From Burkholderiaceae bacterium (GTDB lineage: Bacteria > Pseudomonadota > Gammaproteobacteria > Burkholderiales > Burkholderiaceae_C), in NCBI GenBank assembly GCA_024235895.1, contig JACKLM010000003.1, positions 1 through 64,000 on the forward strand: a stretch of DNA of 64,000 bases, in the 5' to 3' direction. A program made the position numbers and the translations under genes. Shown here one piece after another: positions 1-8,754 of this stretch. The number at the start of each line of letters is the position of its first letter. The first letter of the stretch is position 1. The notes beneath the pieces were generated by a model. It worked only from the letters and a program-made list of their open reading frames with translations. It was not told the DNA's origin and searched no databases.

Positions 1-318
1 CTCGTGGGCCCGCGCGTGCCGGTGGCCAGCTGGACGACGCTGGCCGCCGACCTGGCTGCGCTGACGATGGCCCTCGAACACGACGGGCGCGAGGTCGACC
101 GGGGCGTCGGCCGCAACGTGCTCGACGGCCCGCTGAACGCGCTGCGCCTGTGGCGCCGCGCGATGGCCGCACGCATGCCGGGCACGCCGGTGCGCGCCAG
201 CGAACTCGTCACCACCGGGACGATCACCGATGCCTGGCCGGTGGCGCCGGGGCAGGCGTGGCGCACGCGGCCGGGCGCTGCGCGGCTCGCGCCATTGACG
301 CTGCGCTTCGTCGGCTAG
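1..318 (+). CDS. C-terminal part of a 2-keto-4-pentenoate hydratase / fumarylacetoacetate hydrolase-family enzyme (partial)
   Basis: The open frame enters from the window edge in frame 1 and ends with TAG at 316-318, so the start lies outside. The visible 105 residues carry the family's C-terminal signature: a [16 protein letters not shown] segment, a strand pair around GREVDRG, and the late motif [16 protein letters not shown], which closes the active-site barrel of MhpD-type hydratases and FAH-fold decarboxylases. These enzymes act on 2-hydroxy-2,4-dienoates or oxaloacetate-like acids in aromatic meta-cleavage pathways. The exact substrate cannot be told from the tail alone. The stop codon overlaps the putative -10 box of the downstream tRNA promoter. 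Confidence 0.75.
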   Translation, partial: LVGPRVPVASWTTLAADLAALTMALEHDGREVDRGVGRNVLDGPLNALRLWRRAMAARMPGTPVRASELVTTGTITDAWPVAPGQAWRTRPGAARLAPLTLRFVG

Positions 319-321
319 AAT
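295..321 (+). promoter_or_regulatory. Probable sigma-70 promoter of the tRNA-Ser gene
   Basis: TTGACG at 295-300 and TAGAAT at 316-321 are good -35 and -10 matches, although the 15-base spacer is shorter than the usual 17. The -10 box ends 41 bases before the tRNA 5' end. It sits inside the end of the upstream coding region. Confidence 0.45.
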
Positions 322-362
322 TCCACCCTTCGCCGCGGGCAGGACCACCGCCCGCGCGATCC

Positions 363-452
363 GGAAAGGTGGCAGAGTGGTCGAATGCGCCGGACTCGAA
401 ATCCGGTATACGGTTTACCGTATCGAGGGTTCGAATCCCTCCCTTTCCGCCA
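363..452 (+). tRNA. tRNA-Ser (anticodon CGA)
   Basis: A class II tRNA of 90 bases including an encoded CCA. The acceptor stem is GGAAAGG/CCTTTCC. The anticodon loop CTCGAAA (395-401) gives anticodon CGA at 397-399, reading UCG codons. The long variable arm (about 407-426) and the T-arm GGGTTCGAATCCC identify serine. UCG is a preferred serine codon in such a GC-rich genome. Confidence 0.97.
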
Positions 453-882
453 GACCACTGACTTTCGTGCGGGTCCGGGGGCGGTTCGTTCTGTTCTCCC
501 CCATCCGACCCACGACGGCGCGAAGTGCTACCCGACGTGCCGACGACGCGGCCAGCGGGGGCAAGTGATGAAGAAGAGGCTACTGGCCCCGGCCATCACG
601 GCTGCGGCGCTGAACGCGAGTGGTCCTGCGAGTGCGCCACCTCGCCGGGCGCCGCGACGATCGGCGCCTCCAGCGCCAAAGTAGGCTGGTTCACCACGTG
701 CTCCCCGGCCGTGGCTTGGCAGCGCCAAGCCCCCGCTTCGGCCCGCTCCCGCGTCGCGAGGCGTGCACCGGCCCCGGGCATCGCGCCGTTGGTCGTCGCG
801 CTCGATGGATCGTCGCAATGCTGTTCGCCACCGACGACGGGACGTGCGCGCCGGGTCTCAAGCTAGGGCCCCCGAGACCGAT
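453..882. other. 430-base stretch without a recognised gene
   Basis: Nothing conserved was recognised between the tRNA and the hybrid kinase. One small frame at 568-684 (+) would encode 38 residues with a basic, alanine-rich start ([19 protein letters not shown]), preceded by a weak GGGG box. It looks like a signal peptide with no mature protein and may be chance. The kinase frame is also open upstream of its chosen start, back to 763, but that part is arginine-rich and unlike a protein. Confidence 0.4.
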
Positions 883-3390
883 ATGCACGGGATGCCCACC
901 CGTCCCGCTGTGCCTGACCGCACCGGCCCGGCCCGCTCGCCCGGGGCGGCAGCGCCGGCGCTGCCGCGGCGCGTTTACCTGCCGAGGGTGATCGGCCACG
1001 CGCTCGGCGGCCTGGCCGTGGCGGCGGCGCTGGCGCAACGCGGGGGCGCGCCGCCGCTGGTGTGGATCGCGCTGGCGCTGAACGCGCTGGCGTGGCCGCA
1101 TCTGGCCTGGCAGTGGGCGCGCCGGGCGCACAACCCGCAGCAGGCCGAGCGCCGCAACCTGCTGATCGATGCAGTCGTCGGGGGCCTCTGGCTGCCGGCG
1201 ATGGCCTTCAACCTGCTGCCCTCGGTGTTGATCGCCGCAATGCTGGCAATGAACAACCTCGCGATCGGCGGGCCGCGGCTGTTCGTGCTGGGCAGCGCGC
1301 TGCACGGGGCGGGCATCGCGGCGGGCGTCGTGCTGCTGGGTCTGCAGTTCGAGCCCACGGCCACGTTGCCGACCCTCATGGCCTGCCTGCCGATGCTGGC
1401 GGTCTATCCGTTGACCACCGGTGTCGCCATGCACGGGCTTTCGCGCCGGCTGTCGCAGCAGAACCGCGCACTGGAGGTGTCCGAGCACCGCCTGCGCGCG
1501 ACCTTCGACGCGATGGACGCGGGCATCGTGCTCTACGACGCCCAGGACCGGCTGGTGCTGTGCAACCAGAGCTTCCGCGAGCTCTACGGCGGGTTGGGCG
1601 ACCGGCTGCAACCAGGCCGTCGCTTCGAGGACCTGCTGCGCGATGCCGTCGCCGCCGGCCTGGTTCCGCAGGCCCGCGGGCGCGAGGCGCAGTGGGTCGC
1701 GCAGCGCCTGGCCGACCATGCGACGCCCGGCGCGCCGGTGCAGCGGGAGCTGCCGGGCGACCGCTGGCGGCGCATCGTCGAGCAGCGGCTGCCCGACGGC
1801 AGCCTGCTGGCCTTCAGCACCGACGTCACCGAGCACGTGCGCCGCGAGCGCGCGCTGGAGGCCGCGCGCGCGGAGTCGCAACGACGCAGCGACGAGCTGC
1901 GCCGCACCAGCGAGGAGGCGGTCGCCGCGTCGAGCGCCAAGAGCGCGTTCCTCGCCAACATGAGCCACGAGATCCGCACGCCGCTGACTTCGATCATCGG
2001 TTTCGCCGAGCTCCTGCTGGGGCGCGACCTCGGGCGCGACGAGAAGCTCGCCGCGGTGCAGACCATCATCCGCAACGGTCGCCACCTGCTCGAGGTGATC
2101 AACGACATCCTCGACCTGTCGAAGATCGAGACCGGCCAGGTGCAGCTGGAGCGCATCCCGATCGACCTGGGCCTGCTGCTGCGCGACGTGGTCACGCTGG
2201 TGGCCGGGCGGGCCGAAGAGAAGGGGCTGGAGTTCCAGGTCGAGCCACAGCTGCCGCTGCCGGCGCGCTTCGCCGGCGACCCGGTGCGCATCAAGCAGGT
2301 CCTGCTGAACTTCTGCAGCAACGCGATCAAGTTCACGCCCCGCGGCCGGGTGAAGCTGGCGCTGCGCTATGCTGCGTCGCCGCCGACGCTCACGTTCAGC
2401 GTCATCGACTCCGGCATCGGCATGACGCCCGAGCAGCTCGCCCGGCTCTTCAGGCCCTTCGTGCAGGCCGATGTGTCGACGACGCGGCGCTACGGGGGCA
2501 CCGGACTCGGGCTGTACCTGTCGCGTCAGCTGGCCACCGCGCTGGGCGGCCGCATCGAGGTCGACAGCGCGCCGGGGCAGGGCAGCGCCTTCCACCTGGT
2601 CCTGCCGCTGCCTCAGGCCTGTGCCGCGGATGCGCTGATGACGATGGAGGGCGACCTGCACATCCACGAGCGTGCCGACTTCGCGATCACCGATTTCTCG
2701 GTGCCCGAGCTCGCCGGCCGGGTGCTGCTGGCCGAGGACGGCGCCGACAACCAGCGCCTGATCGGCGCCTACTTGAAGCAGGCCGGGCTGCGGGTCACCG
2801 TCGTCGGCAACGGCCGTGATGCGATCGAGACCGCGCTGCGCAACGACTTCGACCTGGTGCTGATGGACGTGCAGATGCCGGTGCTCGACGGCGTGGCCGC
2901 GACGCGCACATTGCGCGACGCCGGCTACATGCGGCCGATCGTCGCGCTGACGGCCAACGTGATGCAGTCGGACGTGCAGCGCTACCGCGAGACCGGTTGC
3001 GACGACGTGCTGGCCAAGCCCATCGAACGCCAGCGCTTCTATCAGGTGATCGCCGAGCAGTTGCGGGACGACGCGCTGCGGCTTCCCGCGGCGCAGCTGG
3101 ACGACGAGTGCTCGGCCGAGATCGCCGAGCTGACCGCGATGTTCCGCGAAGGCCTGCCGGCGCAGCTGGACCAGATCCGCATGGCCCTCGCGGCACGCGA
3201 CTGGGCCACGCTGCGTTCGCTGGTCCATACCCTGAAGGGCACCGCCGGCTCCTACGGCTTCCCGCACCTGACCGAGCTGTCGGGCGAGGTCGAGACCGAG
3301 CTGCGCCACGGTCGCGAAGCGGGCGCCGCGGTGCTGTGCGAAGGCCTTATCCTCGAAGCGCGCGCAGCGCTGATCGCCACCCCCGCATGA
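883..3390 (+). CDS. Hybrid sensor histidine kinase: MASE2-PAS-HisKA-HATPase-REC-Hpt
   Basis: A multi-step phosphorelay sensor of 835 residues. Residues about 30-180 form a MASE2 membrane sensor module, recognisable by YLPRVIGHALGG, the WPHLAW and RNLLIDA segments and FNLLPSVL. A PAS-like domain follows at 200-310. The HisKA motif FLANMSHEIRTPL has the phospho-acceptor at H362, followed by the HATPase N box (SNAIKF, about 480) and G boxes (DSGIGM, GGTGLGL). A receiver has its phospho-acceptor at D662 (LVLMDVQMP), and an Hpt domain has H782 (HTLKGTAGSYG). MASE2 normally precedes GGDEF or cyclase domains, so its use on a kinase is unusual. The start is uncertain: ATG 883 and ATG 892 are both possible, neither with a strong ribosome site. 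The gene overlaps the next response regulator by ATGA, so the two probably work together. Confidence 0.88.
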   Translation: MHGMPTRPAVPDRTGPARSPGAAAPALPRRVYLPRVIGHALGGLAVAAALAQRGGAPPLVWIALALNALAWPHLAWQWARRAHNPQQAERRNLLIDAVVGGLWLPAMAFNLLPSVLIAAMLAMNNLAIGGPRLFVLGSALHGAGIAAGVVLLGLQFEPTATLPTLMACLPMLAVYPLTTGVAMHGLSRRLSQQNRALEVSEHRLRATFDAMDAGIVLYDAQDRLVLCNQSFRELYGGLGDRLQPGRRFEDLLRDAVAAGLVPQARGREAQWVAQRLADHATPGAPVQRELPGDRWRRIVEQRLPDGSLLAFSTDVTEHVRRERALEAARAESQRRSDELRRTSEEAVAASSAKSAFLANMSHEIRTPLTSIIGFAELLLGRDLGRDEKLAAVQTIIRNGRHLLEVINDILDLSKIETGQVQLERIPIDLGLLLRDVVTLVAGRAEEKGLEFQVEPQLPLPARFAGDPVRIKQVLLNFCSNAIKFTPRGRVKLALRYAASPPTLTFSVIDSGIGMTPEQLARLFRPFVQADVSTTRRYGGTGLGLYLSRQLATALGGRIEVDSAPGQGSAFHLVLPLPQACAADALMTMEGDLHIHERADFAITDFSVPELAGRVLLAEDGADNQRLIGAYLKQAGLRVTVVGNGRDAIETALRNDFDLVLMDVQMPVLDGVAATRTLRDAGYMRPIVALTANVMQSDVQRYRETGCDDVLAKPIERQRFYQVIAEQLRDDALRLPAAQLDDECSAEIAELTAMFREGLPAQLDQIRMALAARDWATLRSLVHTLKGTAGSYGFPHLTELSGEVETELRHGREAGAAVLCEGLILEARAALIATPA

Positions 3391-3827
3391 CCACCCACGA
3401 CACCCCACCCGCCCCCGCGCGTGCCGCCGACCGGCCACGCCGCATCCTCGTCGCAGACGATGTCGGCGACAGCCGCGTGCTGCTCGTGCGCCTGCTGCGG
3501 CAGTTCACCGCGGCCGAGATTCACGAAGCCCGCGACGGTTCCCGGGCGCTCGAACAGTTCCGGCGGCTGCGGCCCGACATCACGCTGCTGGACGTCGACA
3601 TGCCCGAGCGCGACGGCATGAGCGTGCTGAACGAGATCCGCCGCGATGGCGATACCGAGGCCTTCGTCGCGATGGTCACCGCCCGCAGCGAGGCCGACCT
3701 GGTGCACGACGCCGTCGCGCAGGGCGTCGGCAGCTTCGTCGTCAAGCCTTACAGCGCCCGACGCGTGCTGGACATGCTGCAGCGCTACGTCGCGAAGACC
3801 GGCGACACCGGGATGCTGGCGCGTTGA
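3387..3827 (+). CDS. Single-domain response regulator (CheY-like)
   Basis: This 146-residue protein is a receiver domain with little else. It has the acidic pair in LVADDVGDSR, the phospho-acceptor D69 in LLDVDMPERDG, the conserved T in MVTARS and the lysine of VVKPYS. There is no DNA-binding or enzymatic output domain. Its ATG overlaps the stop of the hybrid kinase (ATGA), which gives translational coupling. It is the likely recipient of phosphate from the kinase's Hpt H782 and probably acts by protein contact. A convergent EAL/response-regulator pair lies directly downstream. Confidence 0.88.
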   Translation: MTTHDTPPAPARAADRPRRILVADDVGDSRVLLVRLLRQFTAAEIHEARDGSRALEQFRRLRPDITLLDVDMPERDGMSVLNEIRRDGDTEAFVAMVTARSEADLVHDAVAQGVGSFVVKPYSARRVLDMLQRYVAKTGDTGMLAR

Positions 3828-3875
3828 ACACGGTGTGCCGACGCGTTCGGGCGTCGCGGCCGCAGCGCGCGAGGG

Positions 3876-5117
3876 CTACAGGACCAGCCGGCCCTGCGGC
3901 AGCTCGCGCAGCCACTGCAGGGCTACCTGCGCCGGCAGCGGCCGCGACGCCAGGTAGCCCTGCACGTGCGAGCAGCCCAGGCGCTGCACGCAGGCCATCT
4001 CGTCGCGCGTCTCCACGCCTTCGGCCACCACGTGCAGCCCCAGTGCCGCACCGAGCTCGGCGCAGGATCGCACGATCGCCTGCCTGACCGGGTCGCCCGC
4101 GATCCCGGCGACGAAGTTGCGCTCGATCTTCAGCTCGGAGAACGGGATCTGCGACAGCTGCATCAGGCTCGAGTAGGCGGTGCCGAAGTCGTCGATCGAC
4201 AGGTTGAAGCCGAGCATGCGGATGCGCGCGGTATTCTCGATCACTGTCGCCAGGTCGGCCATCGCGTCGGTCTCGGTGATCTCGATCGTGATCCAGCTCG
4301 GGTCCAGCCCGGCGCTGGCGACCGTGTGCTCCAGTTCCTGGCAGAACGCCAGGCTGGACAGCGATTGCATCGAGACGTTGATCGACGCGCTGACCGCGAG
4401 CCCGTCGCCCAGGCAGGTGGCGACGAAGTCGACGGTCTGGCGCGCCATCTGCAGCGTCGCCTGGTCGAGCAGGCCGTGCTGCGACAGCGCGCCGACCAGG
4501 CGGTCGGGCATGACCAGCCGGCCCTCGGCGTCGTGCGCGCGCAGCAGGGCCTCGAAGCCGGTGACTTCGCCGGTGGCCAGGCGCAGCTTCGGCTGCAGCC
4601 ACGGGTGCAGCGCACCGCGGCCGATCAGCTCGAACAGCTCCGCGCGCTCCAGCGGCGGTGCGATCCGGCGTTTCGGCGGCGGGCTGACGGTGACATGGCC
4701 GGCGAGCGCCTTCGCGATCGCTGCGGGGTCGACCGGCTGCTCCGCGACCCCGGCCACCGGCACGCCGCAGGCGGCGGCCATCGCCGCGGCGGCCTTGATG
4801 ACCGCGCGCTGCTGATGGCTGGCGAAGAACAGCGCCGGGCCGAGCTGGCGCCGCGTCAGCAGCCGGATCAGCCGCATCGCGTCGCCGTCGTCGAAGCGTA
4901 CGCCGCTGACGATCACCTGCGGCGGCGGCAGCCCGGAGCCGAGCAGCGTGTGCACGGCGGCCAGCGTGTGCACGCTGGCATCCACCTGCCAGCCGCCTTC
5001 GCGCAGTGCGCATCCGATGGCAGCCGCCTGCTCCCGGCCGCCCATCACGAGCCAGGCGCGGCGCGTGGCCGCCACGGACGATTCGACGACGTCCGGCCCG
5101 GTGTCGAGCTCGACCAT
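3876..5117 (-). CDS. EAL-domain c-di-GMP phosphodiesterase with a degenerate N-terminal receiver
   Basis: 413 residues. The EAL domain (about 160-405) keeps the residues needed for c-di-GMP hydrolysis: GFEALLRA, SINVS, ITIEITE, the double aspartate in SIDDFGTAYSSL, the lysine in ELKIERNF, VVAEGVET and QGYLASRPLP. It should therefore be active. Residues 20-125 have a receiver-like fold pattern, but the strand that should carry the phospho-aspartate reads VIVSGVRF, with serine in that place, so phosphorylation is unlikely. The start overlaps the stop of the upstream response regulator by ATGA. The pair forms a two-gene operon that converges on the hybrid kinase operon. Confidence 0.88.
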   Translation of the reverse strand: MVELDTGPDVVESSVAATRRAWLVMGGREQAAAIGCALREGGWQVDASVHTLAAVHTLLGSGLPPPQVIVSGVRFDDGDAMRLIRLLTRRQLGPALFFASHQQRAVIKAAAAMAAACGVPVAGVAEQPVDPAAIAKALAGHVTVSPPPKRRIAPPLERAELFELIGRGALHPWLQPKLRLATGEVTGFEALLRAHDAEGRLVMPDRLVGALSQHGLLDQATLQMARQTVDFVATCLGDGLAVSASINVSMQSLSSLAFCQELEHTVASAGLDPSWITIEITETDAMADLATVIENTARIRMLGFNLSIDDFGTAYSSLMQLSQIPFSELKIERNFVAGIAGDPVRQAIVRSCAELGAALGLHVVAEGVETRDEMACVQRLGCSHVQGYLASRPLPAQVALQWLRELPQGRLVL

Positions 5118-5518
5118 CAGGCGACCTTCGGGTCGGCCGCGCCGCTGGGGCTGCCGAACTCGGCGCAGAGTTCGCGCAGGTCGAAGAAGGACAGCGGCTT
5201 GACCAGCAGACCGCTGAAGCCCACGTCGATCATGCGCTGCCGCTCCTCGGGCGTGCTGTGCGCGGTGTAGGCGATCACCGGCAGCGCGCGCAGGCCGAGC
5301 CCGCCGCGGATGCGCCGGCAGACCTCGACGCCGTCGACATGCGGCATGCGAAGGTCCAGCAGCACGAGCTCGAAGGTCTCGCGCGCGAGCAGGGCCAGTG
5401 CATCGTCGCCGTTGTCGACGAGCTGCGCCGTCCAGCCGAGGCGCTTGAGGAACACCGCGACCAGACGGCTGTTGAGCGCGTTGTCGTCGACCACCAGGGC
5501 TCGTTGCGGGTGGCTCAT
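5117..5518 (-). CDS. Single-domain response regulator upstream of the EAL gene
   Basis: A 133-residue receiver. The acidic pocket is D11/D12 (LVVDDNALNSR), the phospho-acceptor D55 lies in LVLLDLRMPHVDG, the conserved threonine in AYTAHS, and the lysine in LLVKPLSFFDLRE. There is no output domain. ATG at 5518 is followed directly by a full receiver; the frame continues further upstream but encodes nothing receiver-like. The gene is translationally coupled (ATGA) to the EAL phosphodiesterase, so it probably links phosphorelay input to c-di-GMP turnover. The nearby Hpt kinase is a plausible phosphodonor (inference). Confidence 0.87.
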   Translation of the reverse strand: MSHPQRALVVDDNALNSRLVAVFLKRLGWTAQLVDNGDDALALLARETFELVLLDLRMPHVDGVEVCRRIRGGLGLRALPVIAYTAHSTPEERQRMIDVGFSGLLVKPLSFFDLRELCAEFGSPSGAADPKVA

Positions 5519-5791
5519 GTGAAACCGTGGGTGGAGGGGGCGGGCCGGCGTCCGGCGCGACAAGGGCGAACGTGATACCCGTCTACATCGGACGCCGGGG
5601 CCCGGACTTGAGCATCCAGGCCCGCAACGGCGCTGTGCCGGACGGTTCGCGGGACTGCACCTGCGCGTCACGGTGCCGCGAGCCGGTCGGCGGCCATCGG
5701 CCGGCCGACTCACGATGCCGGGGCCTGCGGGCCTACAGGTGGGCAGCCCTGCGGCCGAAAACCCGCTGGTCCGTCAGTTCTGGATGTCCGC

Positions 5792-7594
5792 ATGCTCGCC
5801 CAATGGGAATCCCCGCACGCCAAACGATCCCATGACGAGGCCGGCGTCCTGCGCGCGCTGATCGCCGGCCACGCGCTGCGACCGCACTTCCAGCCTATCG
5901 TGCAGCTGGCCGACGGCGAGGTCTGGGCGCACGAGGCACTGATCCGCACCCCGCCAGGCTGTCCTTGGCGCAACCCCGACGAGTTATTCGCCGCCGCGGC
6001 GCGCACCGGGCTTGGCGTCGAGCTCGAGCTCGAGTGCGTCCGGCGTGCGCTCGCGGGCTGGAGCCAGCACGGCGGCAGGGGGCGCTTGTTCCTCAACCTC
6101 AGTGCGCGCGCGCTCGTCGCGGTGTTGGCGCAGCGCGACCTCGAGTCCTTGATGACGGTCACCGAGGCCGCCCGGGTCGCGCCGGAGGGGCTGGTCGTCG
6201 AGCTGACCGAGCACGAGCACGTGCGCGATGTCGACACGCTCATGGCTGCCGTGACGCGCCTGCGGCGCCACAAGGTCGGCATCGCGCTGGACGACTTCGG
6301 CGACGGCCGCTCCAGCCTGCGCCTGTGGTCCGAGCTCAAGCCCGAGTTCGTCAAGGTCGACAAGTACTTCACGCGCGAGATCGCCACCCACCCGGAGAAG
6401 GTGCAGACGCTCAGGGCCCTGCTGCAGATCTCGCAGACCTTCGGCTCGGCCCTGGTGGCCGAGGGCATCGAGTCCGGCAACGACCTGCTGGTGCTGCGCG
6501 ACCTGGGCGTGCGCTTCGGCCAGGGGTGGGCGCTGGGCCGGCCGGCGCCCGAGCCGGTGGCCGCGCCGCCGGCCGAGGCGCTGGCCGTCATCCGCAGCCG
6601 GGACGTGGCCATCATCCCCGAGCGCCGCCGGCCGCCCCAGCAGCGGGCCAGCACGCACACCTTGATGCGCGAGATCGAGCCGCTGCCGCCGTCGGTCACC
6701 TGCGAGGCCGTCTTCGCGCTGTTCAACGCGCACCCCGACTTCCACGCCGTCGCGCTGGTGGAGCACGAGAGGCCCGTCGGGCTGATCGGACGCGTCGGGT
6801 TCATCGCCCGCTATGCCCAGCCGTTCTTTCGAGACCTGTACGGCCGCAAGCCCAGCCTGCAGTTCGCCAACCCCACGCCCAAGACGGTGGACCTGCATGC
6901 GCAGGTCGACGAGCTGACGGCGGTGCTGACGTCGCAGGACCAGCGGTACCTTTCAGAGGGCATCGTGATCACCGAGCACGGGCGCTACCGGGGGCTGGCC
7001 AGCGGCGAGGACCTCGTGCGCGCGGTGACGGAGGCGCGCATCGAGGCCGCGCGCCATGCCAACCCGCTGACGCTGCTGCCCGGCAACATCCCGATCACGC
7101 AGCACATCGAGCGGCTGCTGGCCGCCGGGCGTGACTTCGTCGCCTGCTACGCCGACCTCAATCATTTCAAGCCGTTCAATGACCTGTACGGCTACTGGCG
7201 GGGCGACGAGATGATCCTGATGGCCGCCCGTTGCCTGTCGGCGCAGGCCGATCCCCAGCGTGACTTCCTGGGGCACGTCGGTGGCGACGACTTCGTGATC
7301 CTGTTCCAGAGCGAGGACTGGCAGGCCCGCTGCCGTCGGGCCGTGGCCGACTTCAACGCAGCGGCACGGGAGCTCTACGACGATCAGGCACGCGCCGCCG
7401 GCGGGGTGATGGCGGAGGACCGGCACGGCGTCGAGCGCTTCCACCCCCTGACGACGCTGTCGATCGGGGCGGCGCGGATGTGCGGCTGCGCGCACAAGGC
7501 CGCCGATGCCGCCAACCTGGCCGCGCGCGCCAAACGCGCCGCGAAGGCACGCAACGTCGACCTGCTCGTGCTGGACGAGGCGCCGGACTGCTGA
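5792..7594 (+). CDS. EAL-CBS-GGDEF bifunctional c-di-GMP signalling protein
   Basis: 600 residues. The N-terminal EAL domain (about 20-275) has HEALIRTP, LFLNLSA, VELTEHEH, ALDDFGDGRSSL, VKVDKYF, LVAEGIES and GQGWALGRP, so the catalytic set looks intact. A pair of CBS-like modules spans about 295-425. The C-terminal GGDEF domain (about 435-590) has GGDDF at residues 497-501, a variant that still keeps the metal and general-base aspartates. The EAL-first, GGDEF-last order with central CBS domains is a known architecture. CBS pairs usually bind nucleotides, so ATP or AMP sensing is possible. The gene is divergent from the response regulator/EAL operon, with a 273-base spacer in which no clear site was found. 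Confidence 0.88.
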   Translation: MLAQWESPHAKRSHDEAGVLRALIAGHALRPHFQPIVQLADGEVWAHEALIRTPPGCPWRNPDELFAAAARTGLGVELELECVRRALAGWSQHGGRGRLFLNLSARALVAVLAQRDLESLMTVTEAARVAPEGLVVELTEHEHVRDVDTLMAAVTRLRRHKVGIALDDFGDGRSSLRLWSELKPEFVKVDKYFTREIATHPEKVQTLRALLQISQTFGSALVAEGIESGNDLLVLRDLGVRFGQGWALGRPAPEPVAAPPAEALAVIRSRDVAIIPERRRPPQQRASTHTLMREIEPLPPSVTCEAVFALFNAHPDFHAVALVEHERPVGLIGRVGFIARYAQPFFRDLYGRKPSLQFANPTPKTVDLHAQVDELTAVLTSQDQRYLSEGIVITEHGRYRGLASGEDLVRAVTEARIEAARHANPLTLLPGNIPITQHIERLLAAGRDFVACYADLNHFKPFNDLYGYWRGDEMILMAARCLSAQADPQRDFLGHVGGDDFVILFQSEDWQARCRRAVADFNAAARELYDDQARAAGGVMAEDRHGVERFHPLTTLSIGAARMCGCAHKAADAANLAARAKRAAKARNVDLLVLDEAPDC

Positions 7595-7795
7595 ACCGCC
7601 ATCGGGCGGAACCGTCGTCGACGCGGCTGCCGATCCGGCGCCCCGCGGCAGGGGCCCGTTCGGCGTGCATCGACGCGGCCCGGTACCGGGCCGTGAGCCG
7701 ACGTGCAGGGCAGGCCCCGGCTGCAGGCGTGCGGCGAGGCGACGAGCGCGCGCTTGCTACGATCCCCGCCGCTTCGGTCGACAGACACTTCGTCC

Positions 7796-8623
7796 ATGCG
7801 CCACAACCTCGACGTGCAGGGCCTGACCGTGACCATCGAGGGCAGCGGCCCCACGGTGGTGATGCTGCACGGCTGGCCGGACACCCCGGCGCTGTGGGAC
7901 GGCACGGTGGCCGCGCTGCGCGACGGCTACCGCTGCGTGCGCTTCGCGCTGCCGGGCTACGACCTGTCGCGGCCGCCGCGGCCGGTGTCGGTGGACGCGA
8001 TGTGCACGCTCGTCGCCGCCGTGGTCGACGCGGTCAGCCCCGGCGAGCCGGTGAGCCTCGTGCTGCACGACTGGGGCTGCTTCTTCGGCTACGAGTACGC
8101 GGCGCGCCATCCCGGGCGCGTGGCGCGGGTGGTGGGCACGGATGTCGGCGACACCAACTCGGGTGCCTACCTCCGCGCGCTGACGGTCAGGCACAAGGGG
8201 CTGATCGCCGGCTACCAGATCTGGCTCGCCGTGGCCTGGACGCTCGGCCGCTGGTTGCCCCGGCTGGCCGACCGCATGACGCGCTTCATGGCGCGCCGGG
8301 TCGGCTGCCGGGCGCCGTCCGCGCGCATCGGCTGGCCGATGAACTACCCCTACGCGATGCAGTGGTTCGGCGCCTGCGGCGGGCTGCGCGGCGTGGCGCG
8401 GGTGGACAAGGTGTTCGGCCCGCGGATCCCGACCCTGTTCTGCTTCGGCACGCGCAAGCCCTTCATGTTCCATTCGGCGCGCTGGCTGGCGGCGCTGGCC
8501 GCCACACCGGGATGCCGCGTGCAGGGCTTCGACGCCGGTCACTGGCTGATGCTGCAAAAGCCCGCCGAGTACCACGCCGCGGTGCGCGGCTGGCTGGACG
8601 AATCGACTGCGGCCGTGCGATGA
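7796..8623 (+). CDS. Alpha/beta hydrolase of the epoxide hydrolase / haloalkane dehalogenase type
   Basis: 275 residues with an intact catalytic set. The oxyanion motif is HGWPD. The nucleophile elbow LVLHDWGC has aspartate D92 where esterases have serine, and the general base is H249 in FDAGHWLML. An aspartate nucleophile with HGxP indicates an epoxide hydrolase or haloalkane dehalogenase mechanism through a covalent alkyl ester. There is no signal peptide, so it is probably cytoplasmic. ATG 7796 is the first start consistent with the fold. A TACGAT box about 40 bases upstream could be a -10. Its stop overlaps the ATG of a broken DUF3820 gene. The substrate is unknown. Confidence 0.85.
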   Translation: MRHNLDVQGLTVTIEGSGPTVVMLHGWPDTPALWDGTVAALRDGYRCVRFALPGYDLSRPPRPVSVDAMCTLVAAVVDAVSPGEPVSLVLHDWGCFFGYEYAARHPGRVARVVGTDVGDTNSGAYLRALTVRHKGLIAGYQIWLAVAWTLGRWLPRLADRMTRFMARRVGCRAPSARIGWPMNYPYAMQWFGACGGLRGVARVDKVFGPRIPTLFCFGTRKPFMFHSARWLAALAATPGCRVQGFDAGHWLMLQKPAEYHAAVRGWLDESTAAVR

Positions 8624-8754
8624 AGCCCGAGGACCTGGAGCGCCTGATCAGCACCGGGATGCCGTTCGGCAAGCATCGACTGCACTGCGAGGACGAGATG
8701 GCGAGACCCTTGTCGACCTGGCTGCTTCACCGGCTCGGTGCGTCGGCGCATCGC
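8620..8754 (+). pseudogene. Broken remnant of a DUF3820-family gene
   Basis: The ATG at 8620 overlaps the hydrolase stop (ATGA) and opens with MKPEDLERLISTGMPFGKH, the exact N-terminus of small DUF3820 proteins. After residue 19 the expected continuation (a KGR/LADLP-type segment, then a WFAREGFP-type helix) is missing in all frames. The reading frame instead runs on into antisense of the next gene. A shifted frame shows a faint GETLVDLA string near 8700, as if a frameshift and deletion had destroyed the gene. Confidence 0.55.

Noticed and set aside
568..684. Small frame with a signal-like start after the tRNA
   Set aside because: Only 38 residues, no mature domain and a weak ribosome site. 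It is noted in the gap entry but not called as a gene.
691..3438. A 915-residue open frame antisense to the hybrid kinase
   Set aside because: Arg/Gly/His-rich translation without domains. High GC removes stops opposite real genes; the plus-strand frame has a complete domain set.
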